Origin: Hyphomicrobiales bacterium
GTDB taxonomy: Bacteria > Pseudomonadota > Alphaproteobacteria > Rhizobiales > Rhizobiaceae
DNA: 64,000 bases
Assembly (NCBI GenBank): GCA_900466945.1
Contig: UBNV01000001.1
Coordinates: 1-64,000, forward strand
Direction: 5' to 3'
The notes beneath the pieces are model-generated. The model was not told the DNA's origin. It saw only the letters and a list, made by a program, of their open reading frames with translations, and made no database searches. The position numbers and the translations under genes were made by a program. Of this stretch, positions 41,673 through 51,258 are shown piece after piece (within the stretch, counting starts at the first letter, position 1; the number at the start of each line of letters is the position of its first letter).

Positions 41673-42323
41673 TTAGGCACCCGCCTCTTCGAAGGAAAGC
41701 CGGACTTCCGGCATTTTTCCACCAGGATGCTGGAGCCGGGTTACAATCCCGCGGCTCTCGCCACCATCAAGGCTGTCCACCGGCGGCTCGATATAGGTGC
41801 TGGCAATGACCTGACCGTCGATGAGGAGATCGGCTCGGAGCTTGGGAATCATCACTTCGCGGCCGGTGCGGTTCTCGACGATGGCGTTGAGCAGCAGCAC
41901 GCGCATGCCGTTACGGTCCTGCGGCGTCAGGTTCACATGGGTCAAGTCGAGCGGCTTGGCGGCGATCTCCGGATGTTCGCCGCTGCCGAAGACCAGGTGT
42001 CCGGCCAGCGAAAACATCGACACGAATGCGATCGCCACAAGAAGCGAGAAGGCGACGTCGGAAAGCCGCTGAAGGCGGGCTTCGACGACGTCGAACCCCG
42101 TGCGCAGCAAAGTGCTGAAGTCAGAGGGAGCGGGTACAATGGAGGGCGCTGCGGCCGGACGGGGCGACGGCTTGGGCGTCTCGCGCACGGTGACGAACTG
42201 CGCGTCAACAACGTCGGGACGGCCCATGCGCTGCTGCGGCTCGATCCGACGGCGGGCACGATCCGGCGGCAGGAGATCGAGGTCCGCGGCAGCGGCCTGC
42301 TTCTGATGACGGAAAGCGCTCAT
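41673..42323 (-). CDS. Conserved single-pass membrane protein upstream of ftsE
   Basis: 216 residues from ATG 42323; the frame continues to 42455 but without a credible start. An N-terminal cytosolic region of about 85 residues (proline/arginine rich) is followed by one TM helix (VAFSLLVAIAFVSMFSLAG) and a C-terminal extracytoplasmic domain of the DUF3426/immunoglobulin-like kind (LLNAIVENRTGREVMIPKLR ... STYIEPPVDSLDGGESR). Divergent from ftsE, a placement I recognise from rhizobia. Function unknown. Confidence 0.75.
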   Translation of the reverse strand: MSAFRHQKQAAAADLDLLPPDRARRRIEPQQRMGRPDVVDAQFVTVRETPKPSPRPAAAPSIVPAPSDFSTLLRTGFDVVEARLQRLSDVAFSLLVAIAFVSMFSLAGHLVFGSGEHPEIAAKPLDLTHVNLTPQDRNGMRVLLLNAIVENRTGREVMIPKLRADLLIDGQVIASTYIEPPVDSLDGGESRGIVTRLQHPGGKMPEVRLSFEEAGA

Positions 42324-42522
42324 GCGTGCGGACCTTTCGCACAGCCAAATCGGATACACCGAAAGTCGGCGGTTGAAACGAATCCTCTCCAGACGTAAAT
42401 TCAAATGGTTAATGCTTCGGAAAGATGGGCGGAAAAGCCCGGGAACCGGGAGCATGTTTACCGGCCGTTGACGATCTTCGTTTACGAGCCCCAGACCTCG
42501 GACACGTCAGACTGGGCCCCCT

Positions 42523-43182
42523 TTGATCCATTTCGAAAATGTCGGCCTGCGCTATGGGATGGGACCGGAGATCCTCCGCGACCTGACCTTCGACCTGCCG
42601 AAAGGGTCTTTCCAGTTCCTGACCGGCCCCTCCGGCGCCGGTAAGACTACGCTGCTGCGCCTGCTGTTCATGTCGCTGCAGCCGACGCGCGGCCTGATCA
42701 AGAGTTTCGGCCGCGACATCACCAGCATCCCGCGCAGCGAATTGCCGATGCTCCGCCGTCGCGTGGGCATCGTCTTCCAGGATTTCCGTCTGCTGGATCA
42801 CCTGACCACCTATGAGAACGTCGCGCTGCCGCTGCGCGTGCGCGGCAAGGCCGAGCAGACCTACAAGCAGGACGTCATCGAACTCCTGAAATGGGTGGGC
42901 CTCGGCGAACGCATCAACGTGCTGCCCCCGGTGCTTTCGGGTGGTGAGAAACAGCGTGTGGCGATTGCCCGCGCCCTGATCGACCGGCCGGAAATCCTGC
43001 TGGCCGACGAGCCGACCGGCAATGTCGATCCGCCCATGGCCCGCAGGCTGCTCAGCCTCTTCCTGGAACTCAACCGCCTCGGAACCGCCGTCGTCATCGC
43101 GACCCACGATCTCGCGCTGATGGACCAGGTGGATGCGCGCCGGATGATCCTCACCGACGGGCGGCTCGACATCTATGAATGA
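42523..43182 (+). CDS. ftsE: Cell division ATP-binding protein FtsE
   Basis: The ATPase of FtsEX, which couples cytoplasmic ATP hydrolysis to activation of peptidoglycan hydrolases at the septum. 219 residues starting at TTG 42523 with no obvious ribosome site; the first residues (IHFENVGLRYGMGPEIL) match the conserved family start, so this unusual codon is probably right. Walker A GPSGAGKTT, the FQDFRLLDHLTTYEN Q-loop, signature LSGGEKQRVAIARAL, Walker B ILLADEPTGNVD. Overlaps ftsX by 8 bp. Confidence 0.93.
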   Translation: MIHFENVGLRYGMGPEILRDLTFDLPKGSFQFLTGPSGAGKTTLLRLLFMSLQPTRGLIKSFGRDITSIPRSELPMLRRRVGIVFQDFRLLDHLTTYENVALPLRVRGKAEQTYKQDVIELLKWVGLGERINVLPPVLSGGEKQRVAIARALIDRPEILLADEPTGNVDPPMARRLLSLFLELNRLGTAVVIATHDLALMDQVDARRMILTDGRLDIYE

Positions 43183-44185
43183 GATCGCCAAAAACGCAAA
43201 CCAGAACCCTGGCCAGAAGAAACGCCGCGTCGAGATGACGGTGAGGCCAACAGGCCCGATCCTGCCGCCTTCCAACATTCAGGGCAATGCGCTGATGGTG
43301 GTAATCGCCATCATGGCCTTCCTCGCCTGCCTGACGCTCGGCGGCGTCTCCATGGTGCGGGCAACGGCGTCGAGCTGGCAAAGCCAGATTTCGCGTGAGA
43401 TCACCATTCAGATCACGCCGGAAGATGGCCTCGACATGGGTGCAGCGCTGGTAAAGGCCCGCGATCTGGCACTGACCTTTGTTGGCACGCGCGACGGCCA
43501 GATCATGGACGACAGCGCCACGGCGCGCCTGCTTGAACCCTGGCTCGGCACAGGCCTCAACCTGGAAGACCTGCCCGTGCCGCGCCTGATCGTCATCACC
43601 ATTGACGAGACCAATCCGCCGGATTTCGAGGCCATGCGCGCGCTCCTCAAAGTGGAAGTGCCGCAGGCTTTCCTCGACGACCACCGCACCTGGGTCGACC
43701 GACTGGTGCAGATGGCAAACACGACCGTGCTGATCGGCTCGGGCATTCTGATCCTGGTCTTTACCGCCATGGTGCTGACTGTGGTCTTCGCGACCCGAGG
43801 TGCCTTGTCGGGTAATCGCCACATCATCGAGGTACTGCATTTTGTCGGGGCCGAAGGGAGCTTCGTTGCGAAGGAATTCCAGAAGCATTTCCTCAAGATC
43901 AGCCTCAAAGGGGCGGCCGCCGGCGGCTTGCTCGCCGCAGCCTTCTTTGCGCTCGCCAGTTTCTGGCAAAGCCGCTCGCTGGCGACCCCCGAAAGCGACC
44001 AGGCGACGGCACTCTTCGGCACCTTCACCATGGGCTGGGGCGGTTACATCGGCATCTTCGCAACCATGATCGTCATCGCACTGTTGACCACGATTACGGC
44101 ACGGCTGACGGTGATGCGCACGATCTATGAAATCGACCTCATTCGCTCCGATCCGGCCCGCACAGACGGTCTGCTGGACGACTGA
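43175..44185 (+). CDS. ftsX: Cell division permease-like protein FtsX
   Basis: 336 residues with a cytosolic N-terminus, a first TM (ALMVVIAIMAFLACLTLGG), a large periplasmic loop (about 65-175) and three C-terminal TM segments (VLIGSGILILVFTAMVLTVV, the GGLLAAAFFALASF segment, IGIFATMIVIALLTTITA), the FtsX/MacB layout. The loop between TM2 and TM3 carries the RHIIEVLHFVGAEGSFVAKEFQ coupling helix. Start ATG 43175 lies inside ftsE, giving translational coupling. Confidence 0.92.
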   Translation: MNEIAKNANQNPGQKKRRVEMTVRPTGPILPPSNIQGNALMVVIAIMAFLACLTLGGVSMVRATASSWQSQISREITIQITPEDGLDMGAALVKARDLALTFVGTRDGQIMDDSATARLLEPWLGTGLNLEDLPVPRLIVITIDETNPPDFEAMRALLKVEVPQAFLDDHRTWVDRLVQMANTTVLIGSGILILVFTAMVLTVVFATRGALSGNRHIIEVLHFVGAEGSFVAKEFQKHFLKISLKGAAAGGLLAAAFFALASFWQSRSLATPESDQATALFGTFTMGWGGYIGIFATMIVIALLTTITARLTVMRTIYEIDLIRSDPARTDGLLDD

Positions 44186-44255
44186 CGAAAACTCGTATGT
44201 TGACTTGCCTTAAAGCCGCCTGTTCGCTGTGGGAAATCCCGGCTATTCACGGGCC

Positions 44256-44987
44256 ATGAGCATGGATCGCATGACGCCAAATCAACCGTTGCGTGACGGC
44301 GACCGACCCCGTTCGGGCGTCGGCCTGTTCGCGCGAAAAGGCTTGATCCGCAGGGCATTGCGCTATGGCGGCATGCTCGTGATCCTGTTTGCCGCAGTCC
44401 TTGTGGCAGGTTTCCTCGTCTTTGCTGATTCGGTCACCGGCATGCGTCCGCCGGAGACCGTGAAGGCCGATGCGATCGTGGTGCTGACCGGCGGCTACCA
44501 GCGTATCGAGCAGGCGATCGATCTTTTGAAGCGGGGCTATGGCGAAAGACTGCTGATCTCGGGCGTCAATCCGGCGACGACGCCGGGCCAGATCCGCAAG
44601 GCGACGCGGACATCACCGGATATCTTCGAGTGCTGCGTCGACATCGGCTACGGCGCGATCGACACGATCGGCAATGCGAATGAAACGGCAATCTGGATCC
44701 GCGACAAGGGCTATCGATCGGTGCTGGTCGTGACCAGCAATTATCATCTGGCGCGCAGCCTGATGGAGCTGCGCCGCGGCGATCCGAATACGCAATTCAT
44801 CGGCTATCCCGTGGTCAATGCCGATCTGAAGACACGCGCCTGGTACAGCGAACCGGACGCGATGCGCACCATGCTCTCCGAATACGGCAAGACGATCGTC
44901 GCCTATGTCAGGGGCGTGACCGGCTGGAGCCGTGACCAGGGACTGCGTCCAGAAGGCGAAATCACCGAATCTGGCCGGAGTTCCTGA
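44256..44987 (+). CDS. YdcF family (DUF218) membrane protein
   Basis: About 243 residues from ATG 44256, with one N-terminal TM (GGMLVILFAAVLVAGFLVFA) and an extracytoplasmic DUF218 domain: KADAIVVLTGGYQRIEQAIDLL, RLLISGVNPATTPGQI, GNANETAIWIRDKGYRSVLVVTSNYHLARSLMELRR. DUF218 proteins include SanA and YdcF and are linked to envelope or vancomycin permeability. The exact reaction is unknown. Same direction as ftsEX and the following acyltransferase, probably one transcription unit. Confidence 0.88.
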   Translation: MSMDRMTPNQPLRDGDRPRSGVGLFARKGLIRRALRYGGMLVILFAAVLVAGFLVFADSVTGMRPPETVKADAIVVLTGGYQRIEQAIDLLKRGYGERLLISGVNPATTPGQIRKATRTSPDIFECCVDIGYGAIDTIGNANETAIWIRDKGYRSVLVVTSNYHLARSLMELRRGDPNTQFIGYPVVNADLKTRAWYSEPDAMRTMLSEYGKTIVAYVRGVTGWSRDQGLRPEGEITESGRSS

Positions 44988-45068
44988 CCGGCCGGTTCAC
45001 GCTGGCGCTTTTGCTTGACGCAGTTTTCCTCTAAGCACGTCTTCGCCTGCCCTCGAGAGCCCCAAGAT

Positions 45069-45854
45069 ATGATTGCGTTACGTTCCATTCTCTTCAACAC
45101 TGCCTTCTACGCCAATCTGATCCTCAGGATGATCGTGCTGTCGCCGATCTATTTCCTGCTGCCGCGCAAGAGGGCCTTCTTCGTGCCGAAGGACTGGGCG
45201 CGTGCCAATCACTGGCTGATGGAGAAGATCGTCGGCACGACCTTCACGGTCGAGGGACTGGAGAACATTCCGAAGAGTGGCGGCTATATCCTTGCCCCCA
45301 AGCACCAGTCTTTCTGGGACACTTATGCGCTGCTGCCCTGGTTGGACGACCCGGTCTATATTCTGAAGCGCGAGCTGATGTGGATCCCGGTCTTTGGCTG
45401 GTATGTCGCCAAGCAGCGCATGATCCCGGTCAATCGGGGAGCCAAGGGCAAGGTGATGGCGCAGGTCATCGAGCGCACCAAGCTGGAAATGGCAAACGGA
45501 CGCCAGCTGATCATTTATCCCGAAGGCACGCGCCGTCCGCCTGGCGCACCGCCGGATTATAAGTATGGCATCGCGCGCCTCTACCGGGACATCAACGTCC
45601 CGGTCGTGCCTGTCGCCATGCATCCCGGCCTGTTCTGGCCGCGCCGCAAGTTCCTGCGCTTTCCGGGGCATTTTGTCGTGCGCATCCTGCCGCCGATCGA
45701 ACCGGGCCTCGACCCCTACGTTTTCCACGAGACGCTGATGGAGCGGCTGGAGGCAGCAAGCGACGAATTGCTGGTCAAGACGGCGAAGGACAACCCCGAC
45801 CTGCCCCTGCCGCCCACCGCCGTCAACCGACTGAAGGAACTTGGGGCGCTCTGA
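45069..45854 (+). CDS. 1-acyl-sn-glycerol-3-phosphate acyltransferase (PlsC family)
   Basis: Acylates lysophosphatidic acid (or a related acceptor) to make membrane lipid precursors. 261 residues from ATG 45069; an in-frame start at 45015 would add 18 residues without a ribosome site. A TM helix near the N-terminus (NLILRMIVLSPIYFLL) is followed by the catalytic motif KHQSFWDT (HX4D) and by IYPEGTRR (motif III), with VPVVPVAMHPGLFW as motif IV. Rhizobia have several PlsC-like enzymes, including ornithine-lipid ones, so the acceptor is uncertain. Confidence 0.9.
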   Translation: MIALRSILFNTAFYANLILRMIVLSPIYFLLPRKRAFFVPKDWARANHWLMEKIVGTTFTVEGLENIPKSGGYILAPKHQSFWDTYALLPWLDDPVYILKRELMWIPVFGWYVAKQRMIPVNRGAKGKVMAQVIERTKLEMANGRQLIIYPEGTRRPPGAPPDYKYGIARLYRDINVPVVPVAMHPGLFWPRRKFLRFPGHFVVRILPPIEPGLDPYVFHETLMERLEAASDELLVKTAKDNPDLPLPPTAVNRLKELGAL

Positions 45855-45877
45855 GCGCATTCCTTGAATGCAAAGGA

Positions 45878-46411
45878 TCAATCACCGGACGGAACAGCGC
45901 CGATCGCCGAGGCCACGCTTTCGAGCCAGTGGTCGCGAATGCCGAGTTCGCGCAAATGCGCGACCGTATTGGCGACATAGACCGGATTGGGGCCGGACCG
46001 GCCGACTGCACTCTGGACGATGCGGGCCGCCTCATCGACCGTGACGGCGCCGGCATATTGCGGATGAGCACGGTCGATGACGTAGGTCAGTGCTCGAACG
46101 TCGCGACCGTCCGCCAGCCGGGTTCGCACGTGACGTTCGAGATAGACACTGGTGACGAGTTCGCGTTCGCGCAGATAGTCAACGGTGGACCGCCACTCGG
46201 ACGGCGCCACGCGGAAGGCGACGCCCTTGCAGGAACCGCCCCGGTCGAGCCCGAGCACGAGGCCCGGACGTTCTTCGGTCCCGCGGTGGACATAGGAGCG
46301 CACACAGAGCGAACGACGATATCCGCCGAGATGGGCCAGCACCCGCTCTTCATGGGGGAAGCCCGGATTCCACATCAGCGAGCCGTAGCCAAAGACCCAA
46401 AATTCGTCCAT
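45878..46411 (-). CDS. Gamma-glutamylcyclotransferase, ChaC family
   Basis: Cleaves glutathione to 5-oxoproline and Cys-Gly. 177 residues from ATG 46411, chosen because the fold begins at once with EFWVFGYGSLMWNPGFP, where YGSL binds the gamma-glutamyl group. The longer frame to 46534 overlaps the divergent DUF2125 gene. ERPGLVLGLDRGGSCKGVAFRV and the acid in the LRERELVT segment are typical of ChaC-type enzymes. It is divergent from the next gene. Confidence 0.9.
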   Translation of the reverse strand: MDEFWVFGYGSLMWNPGFPHEERVLAHLGGYRRSLCVRSYVHRGTEERPGLVLGLDRGGSCKGVAFRVAPSEWRSTVDYLRERELVTSVYLERHVRTRLADGRDVRALTYVIDRAHPQYAGAVTVDEAARIVQSAVGRSGPNPVYVANTVAHLRELGIRDHWLESVASAIGAVPSGD

Positions 46412-46457
46412 ATCGCACGCCAATCCAAGATACGAAGATCGCAACGAGGAGCATCCC

Positions 46458-47468
46458 ATGGCCATGTCGACCGCGCCGGAAAGCCCGATCAGCCGCAAGG
46501 TTGTCCGGCTCGGCGTTTTGATCGTCCTCGTCATCGCTGTCTATAGTGTCGGATGGTATTTTGCTGCAGAATATCTGCGAAATCGCATTCTGACCTTCTT
46601 CGCCGGCGGAAATCCGGCCGGCGTAACCGCATCTTGCGAGGATGCGACCATGGGTGGCTATCCCTTCCGCTTCCGCCTGAATTGCTCCCGGCTCGCCTTC
46701 GACGATCACTTCCAGGGTGTCGCGGCTTCCTTCGGCCCGGTGCGGGCGGCGGCCCAGATCTACAATCCCGGCCATGTCGTCTGGGAAATGGATGCGCCGG
46801 CCGAAATCCGCTCGGCACTCGGCTACAACACCGCACTCGACTGGACCAACATGCAATCGAGCTTCCGCATCGGTTTGTCGGGTCTGTCGCGCAGTTCGCT
46901 TGTCCTGGAAGGTTTAAACGCGACGGTGACCTCGACCACGTCCAGCCTGCAGGTGCAGGTGGCAGTACCGAGCGCCCAGTCGCATGTCCGCCAGAACGAA
47001 GGCAATCTCGATTATGCGACGATTGTGCGCGACATGGTCGTGTCCATAGGCGGCAAGAAGATCGCGCTTCCGCCCATTTCGACGAGCCTTGACGCCACCC
47101 TCGCCGACAGGGGCGGGTTGCTCGACCCCAGGGTCGCGCAGGATCAGCGGCTCTACGGCACCAAGGGCGAGATCCGCCGCATGGTCGTCGATATCGGCGA
47201 GGGCCGTGTGCTGACGCTGAGCGGTCCCTTCGAAGTGGGTGAGGACGGTCTGCTCTCGGGGCGCATCAAGGTCGAGGTCGAACAGATCCGCGCCTGGCGC
47301 GATGCGGTGAAGACGGCCTATCCGGAGCAAGCCGACATGGTCGACAATGTCGCCAACGTGCTTCGGGCCCTCGCCTTCGGTCGTGACGACAGCGAGGCCG
47401 AGATCACCATCCAGAATGGCATCGCCGCCCTCGGCTTCATCCCGCTCGGGCAGATCCCGCCGCTCTGA
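46458..47468 (+). CDS. DUF2125 protein, membrane-anchored
   Basis: 336 residues starting at ATG 46458 with GAGGAG upstream. One N-terminal TM (LGVLIVLVIAVYSVGWYFAA) anchors an extracytoplasmic beta-rich domain. The pattern CEDATMGGYPFRFRLNCSRLAFDD near residues 55-80, with two cysteines, is the DUF2125 signature; the family is restricted to Alphaproteobacteria and has no assigned role. The protein is convergent with tyrC (15-bp gap). Confidence 0.88.
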   Translation: MAMSTAPESPISRKVVRLGVLIVLVIAVYSVGWYFAAEYLRNRILTFFAGGNPAGVTASCEDATMGGYPFRFRLNCSRLAFDDHFQGVAASFGPVRAAAQIYNPGHVVWEMDAPAEIRSALGYNTALDWTNMQSSFRIGLSGLSRSSLVLEGLNATVTSTTSSLQVQVAVPSAQSHVRQNEGNLDYATIVRDMVVSIGGKKIALPPISTSLDATLADRGGLLDPRVAQDQRLYGTKGEIRRMVVDIGEGRVLTLSGPFEVGEDGLLSGRIKVEVEQIRAWRDAVKTAYPEQADMVDNVANVLRALAFGRDDSEAEITIQNGIAALGFIPLGQIPPL

Positions 47469-47483
47469 GGCCGTGGGAACGGC

Positions 47484-48407
47484 TCACTTGTCCAGCGAGT
47501 GGCGGCCGAAGTCCGGCACGTCGACGTCCTGGCCGGCCTGGACGATCGAGCGACGGATGGTGCGGGTGCGCGAGAAAAGCTCGAACAGCTTTTCGCCCTC
47601 GCCCCAGCGGATTGCCCGCTGCAGATAGGCGAGATCTTCCGAAAAGCGCGCCAGCATTTCCAGGATCGCATCCTTGTTGTGCAGGCAGACGTCCCGCCAC
47701 ATGGTGGGATCGGAGGCGGCGAGACGGGTAAAATCGCGGAAGCCCGAGGCTGAATACTTGATGACTTCCGATTCCGTCACCGCCTCCAGATCGTCCGCCG
47801 TGCCGACGATGTTGTAGGCGATGATATGCGGCAAGTGCGAGACGATAGCGAGCACCTTGTCATGATGCTGCGGGTCCATCTCGTCACACATCGAACCTAG
47901 CGCCTCCCAGAAGCCGCGCAGGCGGGCAAGCGCTTGCGCGTCCGTGCCTTCGAGTGGCGTGAAGATGCACCAGCGGCCCTTGAAAAGGCCGGGGAACCCG
48001 GCGTCGGGACCGGACTTTTCCGTACCCGCCAGCGGGTGGCCGGGAATGAAATGCACATGATCCGGCATATGCGGCGCCATTTGCGCGATCACGGATGCTT
48101 TGGTCGAGCCGACATCGGTGACGATGGCGCCGGGTTTCAGGTTCGGTGCAATCTGCTGGGCAACCGCTTCGGAAGCACCGACCGGCACGGAGACGATGAC
48201 GAGATCGGCATCCTTCACGGCATCGGCTGCGGAGGCGACGTAAGCCGTGCCCAGTTCGAGCTCTTCCGCGCGCTTCAGCGTCTCGAGGCTGCGGGTCGAG
48301 ATGACAACCTCTTTCGCCAGGCCGAGCTTCTTCACGTCGCGGGCGATCGACGAGCCGATGAGGCCGATACCGATCAGGGCGATGCGGTCGAACAGGATTT
48401 CAGACAT
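47484..48407 (-). CDS. tyrC: Prephenate/arogenate dehydrogenase family protein
   Basis: Tyrosine synthesis: oxidative decarboxylation of prephenate or arogenate with NAD(P). About 307 residues; ATG 48407 shares its A with the TGA stop of hisC (TGATG), and a GTG lies one codon earlier. The Rossmann motif is ALIGIGLIGSSIARDV, followed by VPVGASEAVAQQ, TDVGSTKASVI and the catalytic HPLAGTEKSGPDAG; SHLPHIIAYNIV is the second active-site helix. Coupled with hisC, an arrangement known in rhizobia. Confidence 0.93.
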   Translation of the reverse strand: MSEILFDRIALIGIGLIGSSIARDVKKLGLAKEVVISTRSLETLKRAEELELGTAYVASAADAVKDADLVIVSVPVGASEAVAQQIAPNLKPGAIVTDVGSTKASVIAQMAPHMPDHVHFIPGHPLAGTEKSGPDAGFPGLFKGRWCIFTPLEGTDAQALARLRGFWEALGSMCDEMDPQHHDKVLAIVSHLPHIIAYNIVGTADDLEAVTESEVIKYSASGFRDFTRLAASDPTMWRDVCLHNKDAILEMLARFSEDLAYLQRAIRWGEGEKLFELFSRTRTIRRSIVQAGQDVDVPDFGRHSLDK

Positions 48408-49510
48408 CACGTGCGTTCCATGAATTCAGTGAGGGCCGCAATGACACCGGTATTGGCCTCGTCGCTGCCGATCGTCATGCGGAGTGCATTGGGAAAACCA
48501 TAGGACGAGACGGCGCGCAAGACGAAGCCGCGCGCGGTAAGGAAGGCATCGGCATCGGCGGCGCGCTTTCCGTCACGGTCGGGGAAGTGGATCAGGATGA
48601 AATTGGTGACCGAAGGCGTGACCTCAAGGCCAAGTGCTGTGAGCGCCTCCAAGACGCGCGCGAGCCAAATCTGATTATGCTCGACGGCTTTCGCCACATG
48701 CGCCTGATCGCGCATGGCAGCAGCTCCGGCGAAAAGCGCCGGCGTGTTGATGTTGAATGGTCCCCGCACCCGGTTCATCGTGTCGATGATCTCGGCGGGG
48801 CCATAGATCCAGCCGATGCGCAGCGCCGCAAGGCCATAAACCTTGGCGAAGGTGCGGGTCATCACGACATTGCGGTTGGCAGAGACAAGCTCGATACCAG
48901 CCTCGTAATCGTTGCGACGGACATATTCGGCATAGGCGGCGTCGAGCACGAGGATCAGATGCGCAGGCAGGGCCGCATGCAGACGCTTGATGTCGGCATA
49001 GGGCACGTAAGTGCCGGTCGGATTTCCGGGATTGGTCAGGAAGACGATCTTCGTGCGCTCGGTGACGGCGGCAAGGATCGCATCGACATCGACGCGCCGA
49101 TCGGTTTCCTTGACCGTCACGGGGGTTCCGCCTGAAGCCAGGATCTGGATGCGGTAGAGCAGGAAACCGTGTTCGGTGATGATGGCTTCGTCGCCGGCGC
49201 CGAGATAGATATTGGCAAGCAGCGCCAGCAATTCGCCCGAGCCATTGCCGCAGAGGATGTTGGCCGGGTTCAGGCCATGCACCTCGGCAATCGCATCACG
49301 CAGCATGCGCGCCTGACCATCGGGATAGATCTCGAGCTTGTTTGCGGCCGCCTGGAAGGCCTCGATCGCCAAGTGGCTCGGGCCGAGCGGCGTTTCGTTG
49401 GACGAGAGCTTGAAGACACGCGCGACGCCACCGGCATGCTCCTTGCCGGGAACATAGGCGGCGATCTCCATGACCCCGGCACGGGGCAGCGGCTTTGTCG
49501 AGGCAGTCAT
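48407..49510 (-). CDS. hisC: Histidinol-phosphate aminotransferase
   Basis: PLP-dependent transamination in histidine synthesis, also acting on aromatic keto acids in many bacteria, which fits its coupling to tyrC. 367 residues with the N-terminal [53 protein letters not shown] and the PLP-lysine region [20 protein letters not shown]. Complete. The 134-bp gap upstream contains no gene. Confidence 0.94.
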   Translation of the reverse strand: MTASTKPLPRAGVMEIAAYVPGKEHAGGVARVFKLSSNETPLGPSHLAIEAFQAAANKLEIYPDGQARMLRDAIAEVHGLNPANILCGNGSGELLALLANIYLGAGDEAIITEHGFLLYRIQILASGGTPVTVKETDRRVDVDAILAAVTERTKIVFLTNPGNPTGTYVPYADIKRLHAALPAHLILVLDAAYAEYVRRNDYEAGIELVSANRNVVMTRTFAKVYGLAALRIGWIYGPAEIIDTMNRVRGPFNINTPALFAGAAAMRDQAHVAKAVEHNQIWLARVLEALTALGLEVTPSVTNFILIHFPDRDGKRAADADAFLTARGFVLRAVSSYGFPNALRMTIGSDEANTGVIAALTEFMERT

Positions 49511-49644
49511 GAGGCGTCTTTCCGGTCGTCGGCCAAGCAGGAGCCGACCCTTTACATGGTCTTGGGATTACTGCGGAAAGCTCCGTTTGTCGAGGCGGGC
49601 GAGCGCCGCAGCCTGTCCAGCCGACGCCCGGCTCATGACGCGTT

Positions 49645-50397
49645 TCAGGCCTCGGGCAACCGAGTACGCGTGGTCGGCACGCCCTGAGGCGCAAGAACCG
49701 GCTTGAAGACGCGACGCGAGGCACGCGAGGCGACGGGTAGTCCCTGATAGAGACGCTTCTGTGCCTCGACCACGATCACCCCGGAAAAGGCCGGCCAGAG
49801 GATGCGGCCGAGCCGTTCGAAACCGCGGCGAAGCCTGAGGATCGCCCGGATCTTCGAGGGCGGGAAGAACAGGGCCTCGGCCGAGGCGCCGGGGGTGAAA
49901 TTCGCCTCGCGCAGCAAGGAAGTGAGCTGCCCGCGCGAATAGGGACGGCCCGATCCGAAGGGCGTGTGCTCCATGCGCGCCCACACACCACGCCGATTGG
50001 GCACGACAATGACGAGGCGTCCGCCGGGCGCCAGCACCCGCCAGATCTCCTTTAGCGTCTCGCGCGGGTTCTCGGCAAATTCCAGCGAATGCACCATCAG
50101 CACCCGGTCGACGGAACTGTCCGGCAGCGGCAGTTCCTCATCGAAGACCAGCGCTGTGGCAGAAGGCTCACCGACCGGCCAGTTCACCGCTCCCTGTCCC
50201 GCCGGCATGAAGGCCATTGTGCGCTCCGTGTCGGCGCGGAAACGATCGAGGAAGGGAGTGCAATAGCCGAGGCCGACCAGACGCTCCTGCGGCAGCCGCG
50301 CCCAGACGGAGGAAACGGCCAGCGCGATCGACTGTTCGGCCACGCGGCCGAGCATCGTATAATAAAACTGCCTCAGATCGACGATATCGACATGCAT
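49645..50397 (-). CDS. SAM-dependent methyltransferase (class I)
   Basis: 250 residues. The methyltransferase-11-type core is visible although motif I is divergent (RLVGLGYCTPFLDRF in place of a glycine-rich loop). ELPLPDSSVDRVLMVHSLEF and LKEIWRVLAPGGRLVIVVPNRRGVWAR are typical motifs II-III. The C-terminus (residues 200-250) is an unrelated basic tail. The substrate is unknown. It is divergent from gloB, as in many Rhizobiales, which hints at but does not prove a link with glyoxalase metabolism. Confidence 0.87.
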   Translation of the reverse strand: MHVDIVDLRQFYYTMLGRVAEQSIALAVSSVWARLPQERLVGLGYCTPFLDRFRADTERTMAFMPAGQGAVNWPVGEPSATALVFDEELPLPDSSVDRVLMVHSLEFAENPRETLKEIWRVLAPGGRLVIVVPNRRGVWARMEHTPFGSGRPYSRGQLTSLLREANFTPGASAEALFFPPSKIRAILRLRRGFERLGRILWPAFSGVIVVEAQKRLYQGLPVASRASRRVFKPVLAPQGVPTTRTRLPEA

Positions 50398-50487
50398 GAA
50401 CTTATTGTTAGCAGCCCATCATTGGACTTCAAGGCGTGAGAGGGTACATTCGCCGCAAAGAGGTGGGACATAAAAAGCGGGTCGACA

Positions 50488-51258
50488 ATGAAATCACTGC
50501 AGATTGAAGTTTTCATCTGCCGAAGTGACAACTTCGGCGTACTTCTTCACTGCCCGGAGACGGGTGAAACGGCGTCGATCGACGCACCGGAACTCGATCC
50601 GATCGTCAAGGCAGCCGAAAAGCGCGGCTGGACGATCACCCATGTCTTCACCACGCATCACCATGGTGACCATGTCGAGGCGAACCTTGCCCTCAAGGAA
50701 AGATACGGTTGCGAGATCATCGGCCCACGCAACGAGGCGGCGGCTATCCCCGGCATCGACCGAACGGTCGGCGACGGTGACGAATTCACCTTCGCCAAGC
50801 GGCCGGTACGCGTGATCGAGACGCCGGGCCATACTGCAGGGCATATCTGCTACTACCTGCCCGAGGACATGCTTCTCTTTGCCGCCGACACGCTTTTCGC
50901 GCTCGGCTGCGGCCGCCTGTTCGAACGCTCGGCGCTCGACATGTGGCACTCGCTGCAAAAGCTTGCAGAACTGCCCGACGAGACGATCGTCTATTTCGGC
51001 CATGAATACACGCTCTCCAATGCCCGGTTTGCGGTGACCATCGACCCGGAAAATGCCCGGCTGAGATCGCGCGCAGAACTGATCGAGATGCAGCGCAAGC
51101 GCGGCGAATTCACCATTCCGACGACGATCGGGTTTGAAAAGGAGACCAACCCCTTTCTGCGGGCCGGTGAACCGGATATCCGCCGGACCCTCGGGATGGA
51201 AGGCGCAACCAATGACGAGGTCTTTGCCGAAATCCGCAAACGCAAGGACACCTTCTGA
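50488..51258 (+). CDS. gloB: Hydroxyacylglutathione hydrolase (glyoxalase II)
   Basis: Hydrolyses S-lactoylglutathione to lactate and glutathione. 256 residues with the metal-binding [37 protein letters not shown] and [14 protein letters not shown], plus the glutathione-binding C-terminal [23 protein letters not shown]. All ligands are intact. Its stop shares a base with the start of the downstream cupin gene (TGATG), so the two are translationally coupled. Confidence 0.95.
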   Translation: MKSLQIEVFICRSDNFGVLLHCPETGETASIDAPELDPIVKAAEKRGWTITHVFTTHHHGDHVEANLALKERYGCEIIGPRNEAAAIPGIDRTVGDGDEFTFAKRPVRVIETPGHTAGHICYYLPEDMLLFAADTLFALGCGRLFERSALDMWHSLQKLAELPDETIVYFGHEYTLSNARFAVTIDPENARLRSRAELIEMQRKRGEFTIPTTIGFEKETNPFLRAGEPDIRRTLGMEGATNDEVFAEIRKRKDTF

